DNA from: Humibacillus xanthopallidus
Lineage (GTDB): Bacteria > Actinomycetota > Actinomycetes > Actinomycetales > Dermatophilaceae
Direction of reading: 5' to 3'
Assembly: GCF_006716675.1 (NCBI RefSeq)
Contig: NZ_VFPM01000002.1
Span: 620,001-684,000 of the forward strand
DNA: 64,000 nucleotides
Below the pieces are notes generated by a model, which did no database searches, was not told the DNA's origin, and saw only the letters and a program-made list of their open reading frames with translations. Made by a program: the position numbers and the translations under genes. Positions 56,637-64,000 of the stretch are shown piece by piece. The first letter of the stretch is position 1; each line of letters starts with the position of its first letter.

Positions 56637-56642
56637 AGCCTA
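56637..56642 (-). promoter_or_regulatory. -10 box (TAGGCT) for a leaderless O-methyltransferase transcript
   Basis: On the minus strand TAGGCT precedes the ATG at 56629 by seven bases, without a Shine-Dalgarno. Confidence 0.55.
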
Positions 56643-56700
56643 CTGTGACGCATGGGACGGGCCGGGGAGGGCCGTGCCTGTGGAGTGTAAGGATCTCGTC

Positions 56701-57195
56701 ATGGATGACACGCAGGGCACCGAGCACCCGGACCAGCCGATCCCCGAGCACCGCCGACCGAGTGGCGTCGACGACAAGACGGTCGAGGCTCTCGGCAAGC
56801 TGTCCGAGGCCCTTGAGGTGGTCGAGGACGCGCGCGGCCACCTCTACGGCTTCCACCGGCTCTCCGGCATGGCCGACCTCACCCTCGGGGAGGCCGTCGA
56901 GCTGTTCCGTGCGGCCGGCCACGACGGCCTCGCCGACCGCCTCGAGAGCGAGCTCGTCGGGCGCAACGTCGTCGAGGGCCGCTGGACGTTCCAGATCGTC
57001 GAGGAGTACGACGACGACTACTACGCGACGTTCAAGCGGCTCGAGGAGCAGGCGCGCGGCGACCTCGTGGGTGGCCGCCGCCACCTCTTCGAGGCGGAGA
57101 TGAAGGAGGACCGCCGCACCCGCGGACGCGCCCACCACGAGGCCGTGCCGGGCGGGTCCGCGGCGGCCCGCTCCCCGCAGAACCCCGAGACGTAG
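56701..57195 (+). CDS. Conserved actinobacterial protein of unknown function
   Basis: This 164-residue soluble protein has a helical core with H-L-Y-G-F-H-R-L-S-G-M-A-D-L-T-L-G-E-A-V-E-L-F (about 45-65) and a second motif V-E-G-R-W-T-F-Q-I-V-E-E-Y-D-D-D-Y-Y. It is charged and lacks a signal. I recall similar hypothetical proteins in many actinobacteria but no name. TAAGGA precedes the ATG at 56701; an in-frame ATG at 56674 is the alternative. The gene lies just upstream of sigE. Confidence 0.75.
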   Translation: MDDTQGTEHPDQPIPEHRRPSGVDDKTVEALGKLSEALEVVEDARGHLYGFHRLSGMADLTLGEAVELFRAAGHDGLADRLESELVGRNVVEGRWTFQIVEEYDDDYYATFKRLEEQARGDLVGGRRHLFEAEMKEDRRTRGRAHHEAVPGGSAAARSPQNPET

Positions 57196-57268
57196 CCCCC
57201 ACACAGGATTCACAGGTTCCTGACAGGTTCCGATGTGCGGACTCATGGGTGACATCGAGAGGCTGATC

Positions 57269-57295
57269 GGGAACGAAAGAGGGGGAGACGACGTT
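57269..57295 (+). promoter_or_regulatory. ECF-type promoter GGGAAC-N17-CGTT of sigE
   Basis: GGGAAC at 57269-57274 and CGTT at 57292-57295 are separated by 17 bases, matching the GGAAC/CGTT consensus of SigE/SigH/SigR-type ECF factors. The GTG of sigE is 38 bases downstream, so this is probably the autoregulatory promoter. Two direct repeats ACAGGTTCC (57212-57220, 57223-57231) lie upstream. Confidence 0.75.
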
Positions 57296-57333
57296 CTCCA
57301 CCTCACAGCCCCCGTGAAAGGCGTGAGCCCATC

Positions 57334-57999
57334 GTGACCTCCAGCGTGACCAGCAGCCAGCTCCCCGCCACGGGTGAGCCCGACGCGGCCTGGACTCCCC
57401 CCACGTGGGAGGAGATCGTCGAGCAGCACTCGGCGCGCGTGTACCGGCTCGCCTACCGCCTCACCGGCAACCCCCACGACGCCGAGGACCTGACGCACGA
57501 CGTCTTCGTGCGTGTCTTCCGCTCCCTGCACTCCTACCAGCCCGGCACCTTCGAGGGCTGGCTGCACCGCATCACGACGAACGTCTTCCTCGACAAGATG
57601 CGTCGCAAGCAGCGCATCCGCTTCGACGCCCTCCCCGAGGACGCCGCCGGCCGTCTCGCGAGCCTCGAGAAGGGGCCCGAGCAGACCTACCACGACTCCC
57701 GCTTCGACGACGACGTCCAGCGTGCGCTCGACGCCCTGGCGCCGGAGTTCCGGGCGGCCGTCGTCCTCTGCGACATCGAGGGCCTCTCCTACGAGGAGAT
57801 CAGCGCGACCCTGGGCGTCAAGCTCGGCACCGTGCGCTCGCGCATCCACCGTGGCCGCGCCCAGCTGCGCGAGGCGCTCGCCCACCGCGCTCCTGAGGTC
57901 GTCGCCGCCGGTTCGTCGCAGGGCGGCAAGCCCGAGGCCCGCACGACCCGCCCGGGTCTGCGCCTCCCCGGCCGACGAGTGGCAGCAGGGACTCGCTGA
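57334..57999 (+). CDS. sigE: RNA polymerase ECF sigma factor SigE
   Basis: This 221-residue ECF sigma factor has region 2 (about 28-95, with R-L-A-Y-R-L-T-G-N and [10 protein letters not shown]) and region 4 (about 135-185, with [24 protein letters not shown]). It corresponds to SigE of mycobacteria by its neighbours: O-methyltransferase before it and anti-sigma, HtrA, TatB after it. It directs the response to envelope stress. It carries its own ECF-type promoter. Confidence 0.93.
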   Translation: MTSSVTSSQLPATGEPDAAWTPPTWEEIVEQHSARVYRLAYRLTGNPHDAEDLTHDVFVRVFRSLHSYQPGTFEGWLHRITTNVFLDKMRRKQRIRFDALPEDAAGRLASLEKGPEQTYHDSRFDDDVQRALDALAPEFRAAVVLCDIEGLSYEEISATLGVKLGTVRSRIHRGRAQLREALAHRAPEVVAAGSSQGGKPEARTTRPGLRLPGRRVAAGTR

Positions 58000-58018
58000 T
58001 GCAGCCGGAGGTGACGCC

Positions 58019-58774
58019 GTGACGCCACACCTACGCGGACAGGTGCGGGCCTACGTCGACCGGTCGCTGCCCCCGGCACTGCTGCACCTCTACGACAAGC
58101 ACCTCGTGTGCTGCACGATGTGCCGTCACGCGGCCGACCAGGAGCGCCGGATCGTCGCGGCCCTCCGCTCGGACACCGGCGTCCCGATGAGCCTGCGCTC
58201 CTCGCTCATGGGCCTCGCGGCGACTCCGCCGCCGATGGAGGAGCCGATCCGCTCGAGCGGCCCGCGCATCCCCGTCCCACCGCTCGGTTCCCGTATGCCG
58301 TCCGGCCCGTCGCACGACCCCGTGCCCACCGTGCGCCCCACCGCTCCTCCGCTGCACCGTTCGCCGATGCGGGCTGCTGTCGTGGCCTCGATCGCGGCGG
58401 GGGCGTCGGTCGCGGCGGCGTGGGGTCTGGCCATCTCGCCGCTGCCGGGGGCTCGCACGACCACCGCCCGGGTGCCGGTCGCCAGCTTCGGCGAGGCGGG
58501 CTTCGGCTCCGCACCCCTCGGGGCGACGACGACCTTCCCGGCGCCGTCCGCTCCGACGGGGCAGACCGTCGCCGGTCCGGGCCTGTCGGAGGGCTCCTCG
58601 CGCTCGGCGGGGTCGAGCGGCTCGACCGGCTCGAGCGGCTCTCCCGGCTCGGCCGCATCGCGCGGCTCGGTCGCCACCCCCTACTGGGTCGTGCGCAACC
58701 GCGCGAGCGCGCTCGTCGCCGAGGTGGGCCCGGTGCGCCTCTCGGTCGCACGTTCGGCACAATCAGGGCCATGA
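58019..58774 (+). CDS. rseA: Anti-sigma factor RseA-like (zinc-binding, ZAS)
   Basis: This 251-residue protein begins with a ZAS motif: H-x3-C-x2-C in H-L-V-C-C-T-M-C, preceded by helices that would bind SigE. A Pro/Ser-rich linker and one membrane helix (about 121-140) follow, then a Ser/Gly-rich extracellular tail of about 100 residues with no recognised domain. GGAGG precedes the GTG at 58019, 19 bases after sigE. The stop overlaps the htrA ATG. It most likely holds SigE inactive until an envelope signal. Confidence 0.88.
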   Translation: MTPHLRGQVRAYVDRSLPPALLHLYDKHLVCCTMCRHAADQERRIVAALRSDTGVPMSLRSSLMGLAATPPPMEEPIRSSGPRIPVPPLGSRMPSGPSHDPVPTVRPTAPPLHRSPMRAAVVASIAAGASVAAAWGLAISPLPGARTTTARVPVASFGEAGFGSAPLGATTTFPAPSAPTGQTVAGPGLSEGSSRSAGSSGSTGSSGSPGSAASRGSVATPYWVVRNRASALVAEVGPVRLSVARSAQSGP

Positions 58775-60357
58775 CCAACGAGTCGACGCCCGGCGCAGGG
58801 ATCCCTCGCGACGCCCAGCCGGACGAGACGGGCATCATCGACCTCGAGCACACGCGCCCGGTGCCTCGCACCGAGGCGACTCCCTCGGGTCCGGATGCGC
58901 AGGAGCAGTCCGATGCCCGCGACGACGCCTGGTTCGACGTCTTCGGCCCCGAACACCCCACGCAGGGCCCGGGTGTGCCGGCGCGCGCGGACGAGGCATG
59001 GGGGAGCGACCGGGCCGACGCCCTCGCGGAGCAGGCCCACCGCGCGTCCTACGCGCCGCCCGTGATCGCGTCCGGCGCTCCTGGTGCCGATGGCGCGGGC
59101 ATGCAGCAGGACCCCACGCAGCCGGGGCAGGCGGCGCCCGGAGCCATCGGCGGCTCAGGTGGAGGCTTCGCGTGGCCCGCCCCGTCCGGTGCGGCCGTGA
59201 CCTTCAGGGATGCCCCCGTCGGTCCGGGCGCGCCGGGTGACCCCGACGCGGCGTCGCCCACCCGGCGCCGGCGCCGGCGCTCGCGGTCCGGGCTGCTCGT
59301 GGCCGGCGTCGTCGGCCTGTGCCTGCTCTCGGGCCTCGTCGGCGGAGTCGCGGGTCAGCTGCTCGACGACCGGGTCAACCTCGCCGGCTCGACCTTGCCC
59401 GAGCCGGGCCCGGGTGCGACCGACCGCCCCGCCGGCTCCATCGCCAGCATCGCCGCCACGGCCCTGCCCAGCGTCGTGACCATCAAGGTCGACGGCGGGG
59501 CGGAGGGGGCGGCCACCGGGTCGGGCTTCGTCATCGACGCCAAGGGCCACATCCTCACCAACAACCACGTCGTCGAGGGCGCTGCCGCCGGCGACATCGA
59601 GGTCGTGCTGAGCAACGGCGACACCGAGAAGGCCACGATCGTCGGCCGCGATGCCAGCTACGACCTCGCCGTGCTCAAGGTCAGCCGTCCCGGCCTCACG
59701 CCGCTGCAGCTCGGGCCGTCGAGCAAGGTCGTCGTCGGAGACCAGGTGATCGCGGTCGGGGCGCCCCTCGGGCTCGACCAGACCGTCACGACAGGCATCG
59801 TCAGCGCTCTCAACCGTCCCGTCACCCCCGGGTCCGGGGGCGGAGACGTGACCTCCTACATCAACGCGATCCAGACCGATGCGGCGATCAACCCCGGCAA
59901 CTCGGGTGGTCCGCTGCTCGACCTCAACGGCAAGGTCATCGGCGTCAACTCGGCGATCGCGCGGGTGCCGGGGGCGAGTGGCACGACGGGCGGCAGCATC
60001 GGGCTCGGTTTCGCCATCCCGAGCGACCAGGCCCGCCGCACTGCCGACCAGCTCATCTCGACGGGCAAGGCGACCCACCCGATCATCGGGGTGCAGCTCG
60101 ACCAGACCTTCAGCGGCGAGGGCGCCCAGGTGTCCGACAAGTCGACGGCAGTCACGGTGGGAGGCCCGGCCGACAAGGCGGGGGTCAAGCCCGGCGACGT
60201 CATCACCGGCTTCGAGGGCAAGCGCATCCGCACCCCTGACCAGCTCATCGTCTCGATCCGTTCGCGGGCCGTGGGCGACACCGTGACGCTCACCGTGAAG
60301 CGTGACGGCAAGCAGATCGACCTGCAGATGACCCTCGAGGCTGATCCGGACAGCTGA
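58771..60357 (+). CDS. htrA: HtrA/DegP-family serine protease, membrane-anchored
   Basis: This 528-residue protein has a long disordered cytoplasmic segment, a membrane helix (about 172-194), a trypsin-like domain with the catalytic triad His266 (N-N-H-V-V-E-G), Asp298 (Y-D-L-A-V-L-K) and Ser378 (G-N-S-G-G-P-L), and one PDZ domain (about 430-520). It would degrade or refold damaged proteins outside the membrane. It overlaps the anti-sigma gene (ATGA) and is likely under SigE. Counterpart: Rv1223. Confidence 0.95.
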   Translation: MTNESTPGAGIPRDAQPDETGIIDLEHTRPVPRTEATPSGPDAQEQSDARDDAWFDVFGPEHPTQGPGVPARADEAWGSDRADALAEQAHRASYAPPVIASGAPGADGAGMQQDPTQPGQAAPGAIGGSGGGFAWPAPSGAAVTFRDAPVGPGAPGDPDAASPTRRRRRRSRSGLLVAGVVGLCLLSGLVGGVAGQLLDDRVNLAGSTLPEPGPGATDRPAGSIASIAATALPSVVTIKVDGGAEGAATGSGFVIDAKGHILTNNHVVEGAAAGDIEVVLSNGDTEKATIVGRDASYDLAVLKVSRPGLTPLQLGPSSKVVVGDQVIAVGAPLGLDQTVTTGIVSALNRPVTPGSGGGDVTSYINAIQTDAAINPGNSGGPLLDLNGKVIGVNSAIARVPGASGTTGGSIGLGFAIPSDQARRTADQLISTGKATHPIIGVQLDQTFSGEGAQVSDKSTAVTVGGPADKAGVKPGDVITGFEGKRIRTPDQLIVSIRSRAVGDTVTLTVKRDGKQIDLQMTLEADPDS

Positions 60358-60375
60358 CGTTCCGGCGACATCCGT

Positions 60376-60381
60376 ATGATG
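60376..60381 (+). promoter_or_regulatory. -10-like box (TATGAT) upstream of tatB
   Basis: TATGAT lies 18 bases after the htrA stop and 32 bases before the tatB GTG, with AGCGAGGA as ribosome-binding site between. It may give tatB its own promoter. Confidence 0.4.
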
Positions 60382-60413
60382 ACGCAGCCAGGGTCGCAGG
60401 GAAGCGAGGACGT

Positions 60414-60767
60414 GTGTTCGACATCAACGGCTGGGAGCTGCTGCTCCTCGGTCTGCTCGCCATCCTCGTGCTCGGTCCCGAGCGCCTGCCGGAGTATGCC
60501 GCGAAGTTCGGCCGCTTCGTGCGCCAGGCCCGCAGCATGGCCGACCGGGCCAAGGAGCAGCTCAAGGACGAGATGGGTCCGGAGTTCTCCGACATCGACT
60601 GGCGCGCGTACGACCCGCGGCAGTACGACCCGCGCAAGATCGTCCGCGACGCGCTCAACTCCCCGCCCGACGAGGACGAGGCCCCGGCGGCATACGACAA
60701 GCCGGTGAGCACCCCGCGGGGTCACGACCCCGCGCTGCCGACGCCCTGGGACGCCGAAGCCACCTGA
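60414..60767 (+). CDS. tatB: Sec-independent protein translocase subunit TatB
   Basis: This 117-residue protein has an N-terminal membrane helix (about 7-22), the conserved G-P-E-R-L-P motif, an amphipathic helix and a polar tail, as in TatB of the twin-arginine export system. AGCGAGGA precedes the GTG. It follows htrA by 56 bases, as does Rv1224 in M. tuberculosis. tatA and tatC are not in the window. Confidence 0.92.
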   Translation: MFDINGWELLLLGLLAILVLGPERLPEYAAKFGRFVRQARSMADRAKEQLKDEMGPEFSDIDWRAYDPRQYDPRKIVRDALNSPPDEDEAPAAYDKPVSTPRGHDPALPTPWDAEAT

Positions 60768-60775
60768 CGTGCCGA

Positions 60776-60805
60776 ACGGCCGGAACGACCTCTCGTTCCG
60801 GCCGT
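60776..60805. terminator. Bidirectional hairpin terminator
   Basis: A perfect 13-bp inverted repeat (60776-60788 with 60793-60805) with a CCTC loop lies between tatB and the convergent mrp gene. A CGGCATAC motif follows at 60816-60823. Confidence 0.9.
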
Positions 60806-60870
60806 CTCAGCGTCCGTATGCCGCCCCGCCCGTCCCGGCGCACCGTCGGCCGGGAGCCCGGCTGGCGCGG

Positions 60871-62013
60871 TCAGCGCCCGGCGGGCGTGAGGCCGAGCGA
60901 GCGGCCGGCGAGGCCGCGGGCGCGGGTGCCGAGGCCGCGGGCGATGCCGCGCAGGGCCACCGCGGCGGCCGAGTCCGGCTCGCCGAGCACGACCGGTGTG
61001 CCGCTGTCGCCGCCCTCACGCAGGCGCGTGTCGAGGGGGATCTGCCCGAGCAGCTGCACGGGCGCACCGATGCTCTTGGTCAGCGAGTCGGCGACCGCCT
61101 GACCACCACCCGAGCCGAAGATCTCCTGACGGGTGCCGTCGGGCAGCTCCAGCCACGACATGTTCTCGATGACGCCGGCGACCCGCTGGTGCGTCTGCAG
61201 GGCGATGGAGCCGGCACGCTCGGCGACCTCCGCGGCGGCCTGCTGCGGCGTCGTCACGACGAGGATCTCGGCGGTGGGGATGAGCTGTGCGACCGAGATC
61301 GCAATGTCACCCGTGCCCGGCGGCAGGTCGAGGAGCAGCACGTCGAGGTCGCCCCAGAAGACGTCGCCGAGGAACTGCTGCAGCGCCCGGTGGAGCATCG
61401 GGCCACGCCAGACGACGGGCTGGTTGCCCGGCACGAACATCCCGATCGAGATGACCTTCACCTCGTGCGCGATGGGGGGCAGGATCATGTCGTCGACCTG
61501 CGTGGGGCGCTGCTCCACCCCGAGCATCCGCGGCACCGAGAAGCCGTAGACGTCGGCGTCGACGACCCCGACCCGCAGGCCCTGCTCGGCCATCGCGGCG
61601 GCGAGGTTGACGGTCACCGACGACTTGCCGACGCCGCCCTTGCCGGACGCGACGGCATACACGCGGGTGAGGCTGTTGGGCTTGGCGAAGGGGATCTCCT
61701 TCTCCGGGGCCCCGCCCCGCAGCTGGGAGCGCAGCGCGGCCCGCTGCTCCTCGCTCATGACGTCGAGCTCGACCTCGACGGAGGTGACGCCCTCGAGGGC
61801 GAGCAGCGCGTTGCTCGAGTCGCGGGTGAGGGTCTCCTTCATCGGGCAGCCGGAGACGGTGAGGAAGATGGCGAGGTCGACCTTGCCGGCGTCGTCGATC
61901 TCGACCGACTTGACCATGCCGAGCTCGGTGATCGGCTTGCGGATCTCGGGGTCGTTGACCTTCGACAGTGCCGTGAGCAGGGCGTCACGGCTGGGCAGTG
62001 CGGGGACAGACAT
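60871..62013 (-). CDS. mrp: Mrp/ApbC-family iron-sulfur carrier ATPase
   Basis: This 380-residue protein has an N-terminal MIP18 (DUF59) domain (about 10-90) and a P-loop ATPase domain with the deviant Walker A G-K-G-G-V-G-K-S (124-131). The family C-x-x-C of iron-sulfur scaffolds is not apparent in the part examined. It is expected to handle iron-sulfur clusters. The start at 62013 is set by TACGAT seven bases upstream, with GGAGG in the same spacer. It corresponds to Rv1229c. Confidence 0.9.
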   Translation of the reverse strand: MSVPALPSRDALLTALSKVNDPEIRKPITELGMVKSVEIDDAGKVDLAIFLTVSGCPMKETLTRDSSNALLALEGVTSVEVELDVMSEEQRAALRSQLRGGAPEKEIPFAKPNSLTRVYAVASGKGGVGKSSVTVNLAAAMAEQGLRVGVVDADVYGFSVPRMLGVEQRPTQVDDMILPPIAHEVKVISIGMFVPGNQPVVWRGPMLHRALQQFLGDVFWGDLDVLLLDLPPGTGDIAISVAQLIPTAEILVVTTPQQAAAEVAERAGSIALQTHQRVAGVIENMSWLELPDGTRQEIFGSGGGQAVADSLTKSIGAPVQLLGQIPLDTRLREGGDSGTPVVLGEPDSAAAVALRGIARGLGTRARGLAGRSLGLTPAGR

Positions 62014-62020
62014 GTCCTCC

Positions 62021-62026
62021 ATCGTA
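62021..62026 (-). promoter_or_regulatory. -10 box (TACGAT) for mrp
   Basis: On the minus strand TACGAT precedes the mrp ATG by seven bases. The spacer also contains GGAGG, so leaderless and leadered starts are both possible. Confidence 0.5.
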
Positions 62027-62091
62027 GGCCGACCCACGGGGGCTCACGGCCGCGGGCGTCCTGCGCCCCCGTGCACCCCCGGCGACGACGC

Positions 62092-62640
62092 TCAGCGCTC
62101 CGTGGCGGCCTCGTCCTCGCCGCGGATGAGCGAGCGCTCCTCGAGCTCCTCGAGAAGGTTGCGCAGCTCGGAGCGGACGAAGTCTCGCGTCGCCTGCTCG
62201 CGCAGGGCGATGCGCAGCGAGGCGACCTCGCGGGTGAGGAACTCGGTGTCGGCGAGGTTGCGCTCGTCGCGGGCGCGGTCCTGCTCGAGGGTCACGCGGT
62301 CGCGGTCGGCCTGGCGGTTCTGCGCGAGGAGGATGAGGGGGGCGGCATACGACGCCTGCAGGCTGAGCATCAGCGTGAGGAAGATGAAGGGGAACTCGTC
62401 GAAGCGCAGGTTGACCGGCGCGGCGATGTTCCAGACGACCCAGACGGCGACGAAGACCGTCATGCCGATGATGAAGCCGGCCGTGCCCATGAGGCGCGCG
62501 AACTGCTCGGACAGGACCCCGAAGGCCTCCTGTGAGAGCGTGATCCGCGGCAGCACCCGGGCGCGTTGCTCCTGGGGCTGGTCGAGCTTGTCGCTGTGCC
62601 CGGCGCGGGCGGCGCTGCGGCGCTCGGAACGCTCGCTCAC
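62092..62640 (-). CDS. DUF1003 membrane protein
   Basis: This 182-residue protein has two membrane helices (about 52-72 and 85-105) with the DUF1003 motif (W-N-x-x-A-P and F-P-F-I-F-L-T-L-M-L-S-L-Q-A). A coiled-coil tail follows. The GTG overlaps the stop of the MgtE-N/CBS gene (GTGA). Its role is unknown; association with the neighbouring CBS protein in ion handling is inferred. Confidence 0.9.
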   Translation of the reverse strand: MSERSERRSAARAGHSDKLDQPQEQRARVLPRITLSQEAFGVLSEQFARLMGTAGFIIGMTVFVAVWVVWNIAAPVNLRFDEFPFIFLTLMLSLQASYAAPLILLAQNRQADRDRVTLEQDRARDERNLADTEFLTREVASLRIALREQATRDFVRSELRNLLEELEERSLIRGEDEAATER

Positions 62641-63944
62641 GGGCGCACCCCGATCTCGTGCCGCTCCTCACGCCAGTCCTCGGGGAGGATGTGGTCGAGG
62701 ACGTCGTCGACGGTCACGGCCCCGATGAGGCGCCCGTTGTCGTCGACGACGGGCAGCGAGACGAGGTTGTAGGTCGCGAGCGTGCGGGTGACCCGCTCGA
62801 GGGAGTCGCTCGCTGCCACGGGCTCGATCTCCTTGTCGATGATCGACCCGATCGCCGCGTGCGGCGGCTCGCGGAGCAACCGCTGGATGTGGACGAGCCC
62901 GAGGTAGCGGCCGGTGGGCGCCTCGAGCGGCGGCCGGCAGACGTAGACCATCGAGGCGAGCGCGGGCGCCAGCTCCTCGCGGCGCACGGTCGCGAGGGCC
63001 TCGGCGATCGTCGCCTCGGGCCCGAGGATGACCGGCTCGGTCGTCATCATGCCGCCGGCGGTGTTCTCGTCGTAGGCGAGGAGGCGACGCAGCGGGGCGG
63101 CCTCGTCGGGCTCCATGAGCTGGAGGAGCTGCTCGGCCTGCTCGGGCGGCAGGTCGGCGAGCAGGTCGGCGGCGTCGTCGGGCTCCATCGCCTCGAGCAC
63201 GTCAGCCGCTCGCGCGTTGGCCAGGCCCGCGAGGATCTCGACCTGGTCGTCCTCGGGCAGCTCCTCGAGGACGTCGGCGAGGCGCTCGTCGTCGAGCGCG
63301 GCCGCGACCTCGGCGCGCCGCTTCGGGTTGAGGTCGTGGATGACCTCGGCGAGGTCGGCGACCTTGAGGTCGTCGTAGGTCTCGAGGAGGCGCTCGGCGC
63401 TCTGGGCCCCCAGCTGCTCGTGGAGGCCCACGACGTCGCGGATGTCGACGAGCATCGTCTTGCCCGAGCGCCGTCGCGTGAGCCGCGACATCGCCTTGGA
63501 CGCCGACGAGACGCCCGTCGCGGCCTGCCGCACGAAGACCTTGACCCCGAGCCATTCGCGCCGCGGCCCCTGCTCGATCGCGAGGTCCTCGACGAGCGCC
63601 GACGCGAAGCCGGCCTCGACCGCCTCGGGCGCCGTGACGGTGACGGTGCGGTCGAACAGCTCGGCCGCGACGAGGACCTCGTTGGTGCGCTGCTCGAAGC
63701 GACGCATGTTGACCAGGCCCGTCGTGATGACGGCGCCCGCGTCGATCGAGGTGACCCGCGTCATCGGCACGAAGACACGACGGCGCCCGGGCACCTCGAC
63801 GACGAGACCGATGACACGAGGCTGGGGGCGGCTGGACGAGAACATCACCACGACGTCGCGCACGCGGCCCACCTGGTCACCCAGCGGGTCGAAGACCGCG
63901 AGGCCGGTGAGGCGCGCAACGAAGACGCGGGTGCTTGCGCTCAT
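62637..63944 (-). CDS. PRC-barrel, MgtE N-terminal and CBS domain protein, soluble
   Basis: This 435-residue protein has a PRC-barrel-like start (about 5-85), an MgtE N-domain with superhelical repeats (about 190-310) and two CBS domains (about 315-425). It lacks the membrane channel of the true MgtE transporter, so it is probably a cytosolic sensor or a partner of a membrane protein such as the DUF1003 protein coupled to it. TAGCCT lies six bases before the ATG. Counterpart: Rv1232c. Confidence 0.9.
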   Translation of the reverse strand: MSASTRVFVARLTGLAVFDPLGDQVGRVRDVVVMFSSSRPQPRVIGLVVEVPGRRRVFVPMTRVTSIDAGAVITTGLVNMRRFEQRTNEVLVAAELFDRTVTVTAPEAVEAGFASALVEDLAIEQGPRREWLGVKVFVRQAATGVSSASKAMSRLTRRRSGKTMLVDIRDVVGLHEQLGAQSAERLLETYDDLKVADLAEVIHDLNPKRRAEVAAALDDERLADVLEELPEDDQVEILAGLANARAADVLEAMEPDDAADLLADLPPEQAEQLLQLMEPDEAAPLRRLLAYDENTAGGMMTTEPVILGPEATIAEALATVRREELAPALASMVYVCRPPLEAPTGRYLGLVHIQRLLREPPHAAIGSIIDKEIEPVAASDSLERVTRTLATYNLVSLPVVDDNGRLIGAVTVDDVLDHILPEDWREERHEIGVRP

Positions 63945-63950
63945 GAGGCA

Positions 63951-63956
63951 AGGCTA
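63951..63956 (-). promoter_or_regulatory. -10 box (TAGCCT) for a leaderless MgtE-N/CBS transcript
   Basis: On the minus strand TAGCCT precedes the ATG at 63944 by six bases, with no Shine-Dalgarno. Confidence 0.55.
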
Positions 63957-64000
63957 TGGGGTCAGCCGCTGCGCCGACGGCCGCCACGACGTTGCCGCTT

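Overview
The window is a 64 kb piece of an actinobacterial chromosome with about 60 genes packed tightly on both strands. GC is very high (about 70% by eye), GTG starts are frequent, and neighbouring genes often share a 4-base ATGA or GTGA overlap. Mycothiol synthesis (mshB), the succinylase route to diaminopimelate (dapC, dapD, dapE), an FdxA ferredoxin, a SigE/anti-sigma/HtrA/TatB block and a DUF3117 gene all point to Actinobacteria. No mycolic-acid gene is seen. A Micrococcales member, perhaps of the Intrasporangiaceae, is my best guess. No tRNA, rRNA, insertion sequence, phage gene or CRISPR array was found. No gene-free stretch exceeds 300 bases. The longest (19852-20142, 35131-35421, 38115-38384) are promoter-type gaps, the last with an 11-bp tandem repeat.

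Left part (1-13.6 kb): the end of a histidine phosphatase gene, ychF, then four poorly known surface or membrane proteins (a lipoprotein, a three-helix protein, a DUF1349 protein, a fibronectin-III protein). A Rieske protein and a LysR regulator follow, divergent from a hydrolase-SDR pair. Next are a GalT-like HIT protein coupled to a DUF1294 membrane protein, and a PucR regulator divergent from a ferredoxin-reductase/acyl-desaturase pair resembling mycobacterial Rv3230c-DesA3.

Middle part (13.7-38.1 kb): a two-gene unit of large proteins of unknown function (13789-18938) is the best candidate for an undescribed system. Then come a hydrolase, a secreted protein, a GntR-Cache pair divergent from a complete polyamine ABC transporter (ATPase, binding protein, two permeases), a methyltransferase divergent from an HxlR regulator, a five-gene peptide ABC operon with the binding protein between the two permeases, and two overlapping CNNM/CBS membrane proteins.

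Right part (38.4-64 kb): NUDIX hydrolase, epimerase, typA, an LpqW-like lipoprotein, mshB, a GNAT protein, fdxA, dapC, citrate synthase, a lysozyme-like membrane protein, dapD/dapE back to back, a LOG-family protein, a DivIVA-like protein, a mannosyltransferase-like protein, a crotonase, DUF3117, an O-methyltransferase, then sigE-rseA-htrA-tatB, and mrp, DUF1003 and MgtE-N/CBS genes. From memory this follows the gene order of M. tuberculosis Rv1165-Rv1232c with local insertions. The sigE block forms an envelope-stress unit with its own ECF-type promoter.

Two genome-scale signals stand out. The 8-mer CGGCATAC (complement GTATGCCG) occurs at least 42 times on both strands, in all reading frames and between genes, against about two expected from composition. 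At least eight genes look leaderless, with a TANNNT box exactly 6-7 bases before the start codon.
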